Source: JANSWY01 sp965243755
Lineage (GTDB): Bacteria > Bacteroidota > Bacteroidia > Cytophagales > Cyclobacteriaceae
Direction: 5' to 3'
Length of the DNA: 64,000 nt
Assembly (NCBI GenBank): GCA_965243755.1
Contig: CBDEVW010000006.1
Coordinates: 62,001 to 126,000 of the forward strand
How positions within the stretch are numbered: position 1 is the first letter of the stretch; each line of letters starts with the position of its first letter. Positions 16,848-26,073 of this stretch are shown one piece after another. The translations under genes and the position numbers were made by a program. The notes beneath the pieces were generated by a model, which saw only the letters and a program-made list of their open reading frames with translations, was not told the DNA's origin and did no database searches.

Positions 16848-18560
16848 CTATTCCACTGAAAGTTTATCGTATGCCTCTGGATGGGAAATCGATTTGGATG
16901 TGCCTGGTTCCAGACTGGCGTGGTGACAAACAATTTTTCCATCAGCGATTACCATTGAAAACCTAAGATCGTTCGAGTCATCAAAACCATCACTCTTCCA
17001 TTTGAGCTGGTACTGCCCACTGTCCACCTTAACACCGTCTGTGATGATGGAACTCACATTGCGGGGTATCACTTCCAGGTCATTTTTTTCAAATAAATCC
17101 AGATATAGCGCCCGTATTTCAGCCTGGTTTGACCTGATTCTGGTGGAGAATGCCGGGATCATCAATGCTTCTTCGCTGTAAACCGACATCAGTGCATCAA
17201 TATCATGTGTGTTTATTGCTTTCACCCACTTATTCATCACAGGAACACCAGGTTCGGCCATTATATCAGTAGTTTCCAGTTTTGAAGTAGCAGACTGCTC
17301 ACGAAAGAGGGAGATAAATGCCAGGTATGCATCTCTTGAGGATTTTCCGGTGCGCCTCATGAAAATGTATTGGATGGTGGTGTGTACCAAAAGTAGCAAA
17401 AGTAAACCTTCAAATATGCCTAATTCAAATACAAGAATACCGCAGATACCTGCCATGATCAGTGCGTACCTTCCTTCCGATCTTACATTGGTGATGTTCG
17501 CGATCATTTTCCATCCGGAGTAAACCATGATGATACCTAATGCATACTCCGGCAGGTGAGTGAGCAGTACTGGAAAAAGTACTACTATTAGAATCACCAG
17601 CGAGGTAAAAACATTAGAGAGCTTTGTTACTGCTCCGGCTACCGTATTGGTTGTACTTTTTGCCAGGCCATCCAGGTTGGTCATGCCACCGAAGAAGGTT
17701 GCGCCCATATTGGCAATCCAAATGGCCAGTAAACTGTTGTTGGTGTTGGCCTTCCTTTTCATTGGGTCCATCTTCTCGATAGCCACATTGCTCATTACCT
17801 GCTCTATGACATCAATAGTGCCTAACATCATGGCATAGCCGATCATCTTAAACAGTACCCAGAGTGTCTCACTTTGATCGAGACCATCGAGATGTGGTAA
17901 TGGAAGTGTCAGTTCAAAAGGAACAGCGTCTATGGAGATTTTTGGGAGCGGAATAAAAAAGCTTAGCCCCACACTGGTGACCATTATCACGAAATAGGGA
18001 AGTGCCGGCATGTGTTTTTTATAATATTTGAATAGTAAAACAAATGAGATAAAAGAGATCACACTTAGCAGGATGACCAGTTCTCTTTCCAGGTTGAGCC
18101 AGGTATCAGTTTCATGTTCAATGTCGTACAGGAATGGAAGAAATTTGAGAGCGATTTTTAGACCTACCCCGGCCAGTAAACCTTCTACAAGGTAATGGGG
18201 TACCACTCGTAGGATGAATTTCTCCAGTTTGTACCTCCAGACAATCGCCTGAAACAATGCCGTGAGCATGATGACAAACGGCATGTTTTCCATACCAAAA
18301 GTATGCACCCCCAGCGCCAGTGCAGGTGCCAGACCTGCGGCCACTCCCGGCATTCCGGTGTAGTTGCCCGGTTTGAATAAATAAGTAATGAAACTAATGA
18401 TGCCTGCAAATATCACCGTATACAGCCCTGTCATCACAGGATAGTCCGACATCAGGCAAATGCCCACGGTAAGGGGCACAGCCATAACCCCGGCCACCGT
18501 TCCGGCAAGGGCATCTCTTTTTACATGCTTGATTGATTCAGCAAATCTATGTTTAATCAT
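16848..18560 (-). CDS. SulP-family anion transporter with C-terminal NTF2-like domain
   Basis: 570 residues from ATG 18560 (a TTG 8 codons upstream is less likely). The N-terminal 430 residues are a SulP/SLC26 permease: GTVAGVMAVPLTVGICL, AGLAPALALGV, then many membrane helices and the region TIDVIEQVMSNVAIEKMD. SulP proteins move sulfate, bicarbonate or related anions. Where most end in a STAS domain, this one has about 115 residues (roughly 437-552) of SnoaL/DUF4440-like NTF2 fold (WVKAINTHDIDALMSVYSEE through KIVCHHASLEPG). That fusion is unusual. It lies downstream of a small membrane-anchored gene on the same strand. Confidence 0.88.
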   Translation of the reverse strand: MIKHRFAESIKHVKRDALAGTVAGVMAVPLTVGICLMSDYPVMTGLYTVIFAGIISFITYLFKPGNYTGMPGVAAGLAPALALGVHTFGMENMPFVIMLTALFQAIVWRYKLEKFILRVVPHYLVEGLLAGVGLKIALKFLPFLYDIEHETDTWLNLERELVILLSVISFISFVLLFKYYKKHMPALPYFVIMVTSVGLSFFIPLPKISIDAVPFELTLPLPHLDGLDQSETLWVLFKMIGYAMMLGTIDVIEQVMSNVAIEKMDPMKRKANTNNSLLAIWIANMGATFFGGMTNLDGLAKSTTNTVAGAVTKLSNVFTSLVILIVVLFPVLLTHLPEYALGIIMVYSGWKMIANITNVRSEGRYALIMAGICGILVFELGIFEGLLLLLLVHTTIQYIFMRRTGKSSRDAYLAFISLFREQSATSKLETTDIMAEPGVPVMNKWVKAINTHDIDALMSVYSEEALMIPAFSTRIRSNQAEIRALYLDLFEKNDLEVIPRNVSSIITDGVKVDSGQYQLKWKSDGFDDSNDLRFSMVIADGKIVCHHASLEPGTSKSISHPEAYDKLSVE

Positions 18561-18684
18561 TGTTATGCTCGTTTTATAGATCAATTCTTACCATCCGGCA
18601 CTCAATTGACCAATTGATTAATAGGAAATTGTCCCTGTTCAGGTGTGCAGGGAATTGCGAAATGTAGCTTGAAATTGAAGGTTG

Positions 18685-19020
18685 TTATACATCAAGCCTG
18701 AGCGAACAATGCAAGAGATAAAGGGGAACCAGCGACTGATGAAAATGGGACTGCTCCAGATTAGATTCCTGGATGTGAAATCCTATTTTATCAGGCAGGT
18801 GACAGATGCTTTGCTGATGGATATAATCAGTACCGCCAGACATCAACAGTTTGATCCAGTCTTTTCCGGATTCTGCACCTTCTTTTAATTCCTCACGTTC
18901 CAGTTCACGCCCTTCAACCAGTTCGTCAATTTCCTGGTATAAAAGGCGCGAGTCTGAAATGCTCATGGCACCAAGCAGTGCCAGAGCCAGTACAATTAAT
19001 ATGGAATTATTCCGGATCAC
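18685..19020 (-). CDS. Small membrane-anchored hypothetical protein
   Basis: 111 residues. One N-terminal hydrophobic segment (about 5-22), then a strongly acidic helix (YQEIDELVEGRELEREEL) and a neutral C-terminal half. No family recognised. Only 63 bp separate its start from the divergent Crp/Fnr gene, so that regulator may control it. It lies upstream of the SulP gene on the same strand. Confidence 0.6.
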   Translation of the reverse strand: MIRNNSILIVLALALLGAMSISDSRLLYQEIDELVEGRELEREELKEGAESGKDWIKLLMSGGTDYIHQQSICHLPDKIGFHIQESNLEQSHFHQSLVPLYLLHCSLRLDV

Positions 19021-19083
19021 GATACAAAGGAAAGTGGAGCATACTACAATTAATAGGATTTTAGTTTTGTAAAAATGTGATAG

Positions 19084-19800
19084 ATGTTACAAATTGAAGA
19101 GGTAATAGTCACGACGTTGAAAATAGATATAAAGAAATTTGATTTTGAAAGTGATAAAATACTTTCTTCCCTGGGCACAAAAGAGCGGAATCTTTTTTTG
19201 GACCAATGTGAGCCTTTGCTTTTTAAGAAGGGCAAATTAATATTTTATGAAGGCGGAATTCCAACTGGAGCATTTCTGATTGAAAGTGGCAGAGCGAAGG
19301 TCTATAAGACAGGTCTTGATGGGAAGGATCAGATATTTTATATCTACAAGTCTGGTGACCTGATGGGTTATCATGCGCTACTGTGTGATGAACCCTATGA
19401 AGATTCATGTGAAGCATTAGAAGATTGCCATGTGCTTTTTGTGAAAAAATCTGATTTCGAACAATTGACTAATCAAATTCCACAATTAAACCAGCTGCTC
19501 ATTCAGAATATGAGTCATGAATTTGGGGTATTGGTAAATACCATTACTGTTTTGGCTCAGAAACCCCTCCGGGAAAGGCTCGCATTATTTCTGCTGGTAT
19601 TGGAGCAAAAATACCTGGAACAGGCAGGAGAGATACTGCTGTCCCGCGAAGATCTGGCCAATATTGTTGGAACAGCCAGAGAAAGTCTGGGCAGGCTACT
19701 CAAAGAATTCAAAGAGGAAAAGTTGATCGAAATTGAGGGTAAGGTGATAAAAATCAAGCAGCCACGAAAAATGCTGGAATGGGCCAGTTCCATTTATTAA
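19084..19800 (+). CDS. Crp/Fnr-family transcription regulator
   Basis: 238 residues. A cyclic-nucleotide-binding type barrel at about 25-150 (GKLIFYEGGIPTGAFLIESG, then the SGDLMGYHALL turn), a dimer helix, and a Crp-type winged helix at about 170-235 (LSREDLANIVGTARESLGRL). The classical cAMP-binding Arg-Ser pair is not seen, and there is no N-terminal Fe-S Cys cluster of FNR type, although several Cys lie in the effector domain. The ligand is unknown. Divergent from the small membrane protein gene, upstream of a sensor kinase. Confidence 0.88.
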   Translation: MLQIEEVIVTTLKIDIKKFDFESDKILSSLGTKERNLFLDQCEPLLFKKGKLIFYEGGIPTGAFLIESGRAKVYKTGLDGKDQIFYIYKSGDLMGYHALLCDEPYEDSCEALEDCHVLFVKKSDFEQLTNQIPQLNQLLIQNMSHEFGVLVNTITVLAQKPLRERLALFLLVLEQKYLEQAGEILLSREDLANIVGTARESLGRLLKEFKEEKLIEIEGKVIKIKQPRKMLEWASSIY

Positions 19801-19899
19801 TTGTGTTAACCATTACATTCTATTTAAGGTGATTCATTCTCATTTGGTAGAACAATACTAAATTTGTTTCATTAAATTTAATTACGCAAGACAAACGAA

Positions 19900-21726
19900 A
19901 TGGGCGAACAAAAAAAGCGAAGGTCGGTGCTTCGGACAATGTTCTTCTATATCTTTCTGGGGATTACACTGTTCACAGCATACCTGATTTTTAGTACCTG
20001 GCGGGAAATTAAAAATGATCGACTGGCAGACCTTAATTACACTGCGGGTGTGATCAAAAGTTATTATGAGCTTACATTCAGGCAATGGGAGCTTACCCTG
20101 ACCAGCGTTGGTAAAAGAATATCAGAAATCACCGGTCCCAACAAAGCAGCAGAAAGACTGGCTTATGCCAAAGAAGCATTGAGTTACTACGATGAGCTGC
20201 TGGCCTTTGGGTACGCTGAAACCGATGGACAAATCAGCACATTTACAGGCCTGGCCTCCAATGATTCGTTACCCAACCTCAGGCTTTCACCCAATTCCAG
20301 GAGGTCCTTTGACCTGGTGAATGAAAAATCCGGGATTGTGATTGGAGAGTCATATTATTTCCCAAATGTGAACGACTGGATTCTGCCTGTCCGTGTTCCT
20401 ATTGTGAATGAAGACAGTGTCATGGTGGCTGTAAATACTACAGCAATAGACTATAGTGGTCTCCATCGGGCACTGGCCAGTTTTAGGTTTAATGAACATT
20501 ATCGCGTTCACCTCATCAACAAATACTTCAATGTCAACCAGGTCTATTTTCCTTTGGAAACCACGGAGTTTGGAGACATCCTGAAAAAGGAGGCCAATAT
20601 TTACCTGGACAAAGAAATAATCAGTGAAGCTGATGAAATGATTCGTTTCTCTGCCAACAATCAATTTGAAGGGCATAAGGTTTATGGTGTTCAGACACCA
20701 CTTTCAGGTTTGAACCATGACCTGGTTGTGCATGTATCTACATCCATCGTATGGTCAGAATTTTACACGAAATTGGCTTACATCCTGGGTGTTTATGGCG
20801 TGTTGATGGTCCTGGCAGTTGCGCTTTACAAGTATTTTAACTTAAAAGAAAGGAGCTACTTCAAGGAGCTGCAGGAATCGCGCAGACGACTGGAAGAATA
20901 CAATAAAAACCTGGAAATGACCGTGGCAGCCCGGACTATCGAGCTCGAGCATAAAAACAAAGCACTTACAGAAGGAAATACAGAATTACAGGAGGCCCTC
21001 AAAGAGTTGCAAAATGCTCAGCAAAGACTGATCCAGTCAGAAAAAATGGCTTCTCTGGGGATAATGGCCGCTGGAGTGGGACACGAAATTAACAATCCAT
21101 TGAACTTCATCAGGGGTGGCATCAATGTGTTGGAGGAAAAGTGTAAGCACCTGGGTGGACTAGATGAGGAAAGCGCAAAGCTGTTCAAGGTAGTGGAAGA
21201 AGGGATTGACAGAATCACAAAGATTGTACATAGCCTCAGCCATTACAGCAAGCCATCCGAGAGCCTCGATGAGACCTGTGAAGTACCCGGGATCATTCAA
21301 AACTGTTTATTGATATTGAATATCAAATTAAAAGGAAGAGTCAATGTAAAGGGTAATCTTGATGGACAATTCAGGCCTGTGCAGGGCAATGAAGGCAAGC
21401 TACACCAGTTGTTCCTGAACCTGATCTCCAATGCCGAACAGGCGATCAATGGGCATGGTAACATTGAAGTGAAAATAAGAGAAAATAATGAAGCACTGCA
21501 CGTCACCATTTCTGATGATGGCGAAGGGATTTCACAGGAAAATATTCACAAAATCGCTGACCCGTTCTTTACTACCAAAGGACCAGGAGTAGGTACCGGT
21601 CTTGGACTCTTCATCGTGCACTCCATCATCAATGAGCACAATGGTGAGATCAGATTTGAATCAGAAGAGGGGAAGGGTACATCGGTTCATGTTCATCTGC
21701 CATTCGAGCAATCAGCGCTTTCTTGA
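19900..21726 (+). CDS. Membrane sensor histidine kinase with periplasmic sensor domain
   Basis: 608 residues. Membrane helix 1 at about 13-30, a periplasmic domain of about 260 residues (Cache-like size, no named match certain), membrane helix 2 at about 290-310, a coiled coil (330-375), then HisKA with GVGHEINNPLNF (H395) and an ATPase domain with GTGLGLFIVHSI. The kinase core is of the NtrB/ZraS-like 'HEINNPL' class. No response regulator is adjacent. Its 3' end overlaps the convergent haemoglobin gene by 15 bp. Confidence 0.88.
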   Translation: MGEQKKRRSVLRTMFFYIFLGITLFTAYLIFSTWREIKNDRLADLNYTAGVIKSYYELTFRQWELTLTSVGKRISEITGPNKAAERLAYAKEALSYYDELLAFGYAETDGQISTFTGLASNDSLPNLRLSPNSRRSFDLVNEKSGIVIGESYYFPNVNDWILPVRVPIVNEDSVMVAVNTTAIDYSGLHRALASFRFNEHYRVHLINKYFNVNQVYFPLETTEFGDILKKEANIYLDKEIISEADEMIRFSANNQFEGHKVYGVQTPLSGLNHDLVVHVSTSIVWSEFYTKLAYILGVYGVLMVLAVALYKYFNLKERSYFKELQESRRRLEEYNKNLEMTVAARTIELEHKNKALTEGNTELQEALKELQNAQQRLIQSEKMASLGIMAAGVGHEINNPLNFIRGGINVLEEKCKHLGGLDEESAKLFKVVEEGIDRITKIVHSLSHYSKPSESLDETCEVPGIIQNCLLILNIKLKGRVNVKGNLDGQFRPVQGNEGKLHQLFLNLISNAEQAINGHGNIEVKIRENNEALHVTISDDGEGISQENIHKIADPFFTTKGPGVGTGLGLFIVHSIINEHNGEIRFESEEGKGTSVHVHLPFEQSALS

Positions 21727-22161
21727 TTGAAAGATCCTCATGAAGAGTACACCAGACATGTTTCTCGCTCTTTCTTTGGCAAGGGTTGCTTTCTTTCCTT
21801 CGAATAGTTCATCGACAGTATTAACCCATAGTCTCAACCACGTACCAAAATGCTCATTGGTAATCTCATGAGCAATCGATTGATCCACACCGATGTGTGC
21901 CTGAACAGGATTACCCCGGTACTTTTGCACAAAGAACAGGTTGGTCTCCCAGAAATCGGTAAGTAGTTCTAAATGGTGGTCCCAGTCGGAAATGATCTCA
22001 TTGAAGATAGGCCCAATATGTTCATCCGCCCTGACTTTTGTGTAAAATGTCTTCACCAACAAGTTGACATCTTCTCTATTATTAATATCACCATTTGTTG
22101 CCGGGCCAGCTTCATTCTGATTTTTAAAGACATTCGATAGATTGAGACCTTCTTTGTTCAT
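21712..22161 (-). CDS. Group III truncated haemoglobin
   Basis: 149 residues, with an N-terminal extension of about 30. The features of this class are visible: Tyr40 in the helix-B FY pair, PIF at 51-53, DFW at 69-71, and the proximal His104 in NEHFGTWLRLW. Such proteins bind haem and have been linked to oxygen, NO or peroxide handling. Here it lies beside a Crp/Fnr regulator and a sensor kinase, which suggests a redox or nitrosative stress neighbourhood, though nothing in the sequence proves it. Confidence 0.9.
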   Translation of the reverse strand: MNKEGLNLSNVFKNQNEAGPATNGDINNREDVNLLVKTFYTKVRADEHIGPIFNEIISDWDHHLELLTDFWETNLFFVQKYRGNPVQAHIGVDQSIAHEITNEHFGTWLRLWVNTVDELFEGKKATLAKERARNMSGVLFMRIFQSRKR

Positions 22162-22305
22162 TTTCTTACTGCTTCACGCCAAAGATAGGAAACGGAATCT
22201 AACAATCACTGGAAACTAACGACTCCTTGCTTTCCGCGTCATGATTTTTTTTAAGGCCCTTCAAATGGCATAACCATAATCATTTCCCCTTTTTTAACTA
22301 TATTA

Positions 22306-23991
22306 ATGATGGACCATATAATGGGTGAACATAAACTCTCGATGATCAAATCTTTCGCCAGATTTATTGAAGGTAAACATGCTGATAAACTCACCGCCAT
22401 TGAACGAGCCCGTTCGCAGGTGATGAGTTGGTTTGTTACTATTACCATTTTGCTTTGTGTCACCTTAATTTTTGTCAACTGGCTGCTGGGAATCTATACC
22501 AATATGGTCATCTTATTGAGTGCCATTGTCCTGTATGCTCCCATTATTCTGTTAAATAGATCAGGGAAACTGAAAGTATCGGCGCTTTACTTCGTGTCTG
22601 TAACCATTGTGGTAGTTGTAATTTCCTCTATCAATGCCTTCAAATCAGGCAGATTCACCGACACAGAAAATATACTATATGCCCTTTTTGTGGGTGCCCT
22701 GTTTTTATTTGATGACTGGTTGGAGATAGCAGTAGGGATTGTTGTTGTAATCATTACTGTAATCGTAAAAGCTGTCAAAATTAATTACATGTCACCTGAT
22801 ATGGATGTCAGCATGATTTTGATCATGATCAATGTGGTGATCCTGTTTGTGGTGTTGTATACTTTCAATGTCACCTTCAAACGGGTGCTTACAAAAACCA
22901 TTGCTGATACAGATCAACAAAAGAAATTGCTCTATACTTTGATTGATAATGTGCCCATTTATATAGGTATTTTCAATGCCCGGGGACAATACTCCATGGT
23001 AAATGTTCACTATGAGGCAGCATTCAATAAAGGCAGAGATGAGATCATTGGTAAATACTTACATGAAGTAATCCCCCAAGAAAATGTAAGTAAATATCAG
23101 CCCATGCTGGAAAAAGCACTTGCCGGTGAAACGGTAGAGTTTCATTTGAAAACGCCTATGCTAAACGGAAAAACAATCATCGCAGATGGCAAGTATGTGC
23201 CCGTATTCGATCCGTCAGGAAATGTACAATATGTAACCGTAGCACTTTATGATGTCACCAGGCTGGAAGGGATCACGGAGGAACTAAAGAGGGCGAATGA
23301 AGTAAAAAATAAGCTGTTCAACATTGTGGCACATGATGTTCGGAATCCGCTGAATAATTTCCAGATTTTACTCAACTCCAGCCTTGATGAATACATCGAA
23401 AAGAAGAATTTTAAGAAGTATGTAGGGGCGCTTCAACAAAAATTTGAGCCCCTCAAAAGGACCATCGATGATTTGCTGGAATGGTCCATTTTGCAGTTGG
23501 ATGGACTGAGGAGTAAGCAGGAAAAAATTGACCTTTCCGAACTTGGAAGATTGATCACGGATGAACTCCGGGGGCAGATCAAAGAAAAACACTTAAAGGT
23601 GGTGACAGACTTTCAGGAACAGTTTCTGATTGCCGACTTCAACCACATGCAAATCGTGATGAGAAACCTGGTTCACAATGCGATCAAGTTCACGCCTCAC
23701 CAGGGACAAATCACCTTGAGTTCATTTAAAACTGCTGATGGTAAAATTTCAATTAAAATCAGTGATTCAGGAATTGGAATCTCCAGGGAAAACCTTGAAA
23801 AGATCCTTCAGGGTGATATTATTAACCCTACGGCTGGAACTTCCGGAGAAAAGGGTTCAGGGTTGGGGCTTACATTCTGCAAGGAATTGATTGAAAAAAA
23901 TGGCGCCCAATTAGGCGTGAGCAGTAATGAAAACGGAACGACCTTTGAGATTGTATTTACCGATCAAATTCAAACATTCAGGAACCAGTGA
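22306..23991 (+). CDS. Membrane PAS histidine kinase
   Basis: 561 residues, ATG ATG start. About six membrane helices in the first 200 residues form an integral sensor region without recognised name. PAS at about 205-325 (LLYTLIDNVPIYIGIFNARG), HisKA with IVAHDVRNPLNNFQIL (H343), and an ATPase domain with GSGLGLTFCKELI. Cognate regulator not certain: the OmpR-type gene at 23998 is convergent and belongs with the kinase at 24663. Confidence 0.88.
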   Translation: MMDHIMGEHKLSMIKSFARFIEGKHADKLTAIERARSQVMSWFVTITILLCVTLIFVNWLLGIYTNMVILLSAIVLYAPIILLNRSGKLKVSALYFVSVTIVVVVISSINAFKSGRFTDTENILYALFVGALFLFDDWLEIAVGIVVVIITVIVKAVKINYMSPDMDVSMILIMINVVILFVVLYTFNVTFKRVLTKTIADTDQQKKLLYTLIDNVPIYIGIFNARGQYSMVNVHYEAAFNKGRDEIIGKYLHEVIPQENVSKYQPMLEKALAGETVEFHLKTPMLNGKTIIADGKYVPVFDPSGNVQYVTVALYDVTRLEGITEELKRANEVKNKLFNIVAHDVRNPLNNFQILLNSSLDEYIEKKNFKKYVGALQQKFEPLKRTIDDLLEWSILQLDGLRSKQEKIDLSELGRLITDELRGQIKEKHLKVVTDFQEQFLIADFNHMQIVMRNLVHNAIKFTPHQGQITLSSFKTADGKISIKISDSGIGISRENLEKILQGDIINPTAGTSGEKGSGLGLTFCKELIEKNGAQLGVSSNENGTTFEIVFTDQIQTFRNQ

Positions 23992-23997
23992 GTTGGC

Positions 23998-24666
23998 CTA
24001 TTCCAGAATAAATCCCTTGCCATGCTGATTCCTTATTTCCACAGAAGTGGCACCCAGGTATTTTCTTAGTTTAGAGATAAACACATCCATGCTGTTGCGG
24101 GCAAATTCATCTGTAGTGGACCAGTATTTGGTGAGCAGGTAATTTCTTTCAACCAAATGCCCTGGGGCTTTCATCAACTCTTTGAGCAAATCACATTCCC
24201 TGTTGGTAAGGTAGATGGTGGATTCATTTACCTGCAAAGTGGAATTCTGCAAGTTCAGTACAAGGTCTTCATATTGTAACAGATCAGGAGTGGATGCTGT
24301 ACCTGTACGGTTTAATATGGCTTCAATTTTTGCCAGGAACAATTCTTCATCAATTGGTTTGGTTACATATTCAGCAGCGCCCAGTTTATAGCCTTTCAAC
24401 TGATCTATTTTCATGTCCCGGGCTGAAAGAAATATGAATGGCAGATCAGGAAATCGGCCTGCCAGTACTTTACTCAGTTCAAACCCATCCATCCCCGGAA
24501 GGTTGATGTCCAGAATGGCAAGCACAAAATCACCTTCTTGCAGGACTGACTCAAACTGCTCTCCACTTTTTTGCCAGACCACTTCATAACCCTTGAGTCC
24601 GAGGTATTCTTTCAGGATGTACCCGAAACTCTGATCGTCTTCTACCAATAGGATCTTTCTGTTCAT
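23998..24666 (-). CDS. OmpR/PhoB-type response regulator
   Basis: 222 residues. Receiver with E9/D10/D11, phosphoacceptor D53 and the YVTKP Lys; winged-helix DNA-binding domain in the last 95 residues (LTNRECDLLKELMKAPG, then NSMDVFISKLRKYL). Its start codon overlaps the stop of the kinase upstream by 4 bp, so the two form a classical pair resembling the RprX/RprY type of Bacteroidota. Confidence 0.93.
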   Translation of the reverse strand: MNRKILLVEDDQSFGYILKEYLGLKGYEVVWQKSGEQFESVLQEGDFVLAILDINLPGMDGFELSKVLAGRFPDLPFIFLSARDMKIDQLKGYKLGAAEYVTKPIDEELFLAKIEAILNRTGTASTPDLLQYEDLVLNLQNSTLQVNESTIYLTNRECDLLKELMKAPGHLVERNYLLTKYWSTTDEFARNSMDVFISKLRKYLGATSVEIRNQHGKGFILE

Positions 24667-25922
24667 TGTTTCCTGCTAAAGAGTAGTTTTACCACAGTGC
24701 CTTTATCTGGCTCAGAATTGATGACCAGCTCACCCATATGTGAGTTCATCACCTTATATGCATAGTGCAGCCCCAGGCTTCTCCTCGAAGATAGCGCCTC
24801 TTTCACATCAAATCCATGGCCATTATCCTGAATGTTCAATGCAACAGCCTCCTGAGTCGATTGGATGCCAATGTTTATGGATACACCTTTTTCATTGTGG
24901 GAAATGGCATTTTCAATGAGGTTAAACAAGACCAGGCTCAGATGATACTCATCTCCAAAAATCACTGACTCCTGGTGCGCTGAAAACTGACAGCTCGTCT
25001 CATGTTCTTCAAAAAGCGGTCGGAGTTGAGCAATGACTTCATTAATCAGACGGTTAAGGTCCAGTGCTTTCATTTGTACCTCAAATCTCCGGGCATCTGA
25101 TTTTAGCCATTGCAACACCGTTTGTACATGTTTATCAAGTCTGTTACTTTCTATATTTACCAGTTGAAGCATCTTTTTATGATCTGATTTCTGGTCATTC
25201 AGCATCATTTTTATTCCCAGTTTGATGGATGCAAGAGGAGTTTTGAACTGATGACTGAGGTGGTTGATGAAATCTTCCTTTTGTCGGATAAGCTCTTTCT
25301 GTCGGATGTTGATGATCAGCACTACTGCAAGTGTAACACCAAGCAGCAACATAATGATAAGAATAAACATATCTTCCAGTGCAAGTCCTTCTTCCAATGC
25401 TATGATCATGGAAAAATAGATAAGGTCATCTTTATCCCATCCCAGGCGGGTCATTTCTGCCACCGTGTGATTCACTACCATACCTTCCCTATCGATTTCC
25501 TCAGGAAAACTGACAAGAATGAAGCAGGAGAAACATTTTTTAATCGTGGAATTTTGCCAGGCAGCAAGCGGTTTTTCCTTACTTGATGTGACCAAGGCAG
25601 TATCCCGATCCGGCATCCAGAGGGCCCAGTGATATTGATATGATGTTTTGCTGCCTAAGGCCTCATCAAGGTATTGGGAGATGGTACTGAAGAGTGAGAC
25701 AGGGACCCGTCCCTCCGAAAGTAATTGTAAGTTTTCGCCTATTGCGGGGTTTGCTCTCATCAAAGGCAGCAATTCATTAATGGATTCTTTGATCTGCAGT
25801 GTCTCAAGCGCATTTCTTTCCAAATGGATTTTTTGGAAATGATGAATCTGCCATGCAATGATGAACAATAGACAAAATCCGGTAACAATACCAATGATCC
25901 AGCTGAGCTTCATAATGGCCAA
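24663..25922 (-). CDS. Two-component sensor histidine kinase
   Basis: 419 residues. Membrane helix at about 7-25, periplasmic sensor of about 155 residues with a C-F-S-C pair (130-133), second helix at about 184-206, HisKA with INHLSHQFKTPLASIK (H224), and an ATPase domain with an N-box (NLIENAISHNE) and GHGFDV. It lacks a HAMP domain. Partner of the regulator at 23998. The vicinal Cys pair could sense redox state, but this is only a suggestion. Confidence 0.9.
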   Translation of the reverse strand: MAIMKLSWIIGIVTGFCLLFIIAWQIHHFQKIHLERNALETLQIKESINELLPLMRANPAIGENLQLLSEGRVPVSLFSTISQYLDEALGSKTSYQYHWALWMPDRDTALVTSSKEKPLAAWQNSTIKKCFSCFILVSFPEEIDREGMVVNHTVAEMTRLGWDKDDLIYFSMIIALEEGLALEDMFILIIMLLLGVTLAVVLIINIRQKELIRQKEDFINHLSHQFKTPLASIKLGIKMMLNDQKSDHKKMLQLVNIESNRLDKHVQTVLQWLKSDARRFEVQMKALDLNRLINEVIAQLRPLFEEHETSCQFSAHQESVIFGDEYHLSLVLFNLIENAISHNEKGVSINIGIQSTQEAVALNIQDNGHGFDVKEALSSRRSLGLHYAYKVMNSHMGELVINSEPDKGTVVKLLFSRKQ

Positions 25923-26073
25923 ACTAGCAATATCCGTTTTGTTGAAGAAGATTTTTCAGGTTTTTAAGATTTCATTAAGGTTTTTCACTGGTTATTCAGG
26001 AATGTTCATTTAACGTTTGGCCTAATTAGGAACTTAAACAAAGTGCTTTGTAGGCAAACAATGAACATTGATT

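Noticed and set aside
18685..19083. FNR-type operator between the small membrane gene and the Crp/Fnr gene
   Set aside because: No TTGAT-N4-ATCAA palindrome is present in the 63-bp gap.
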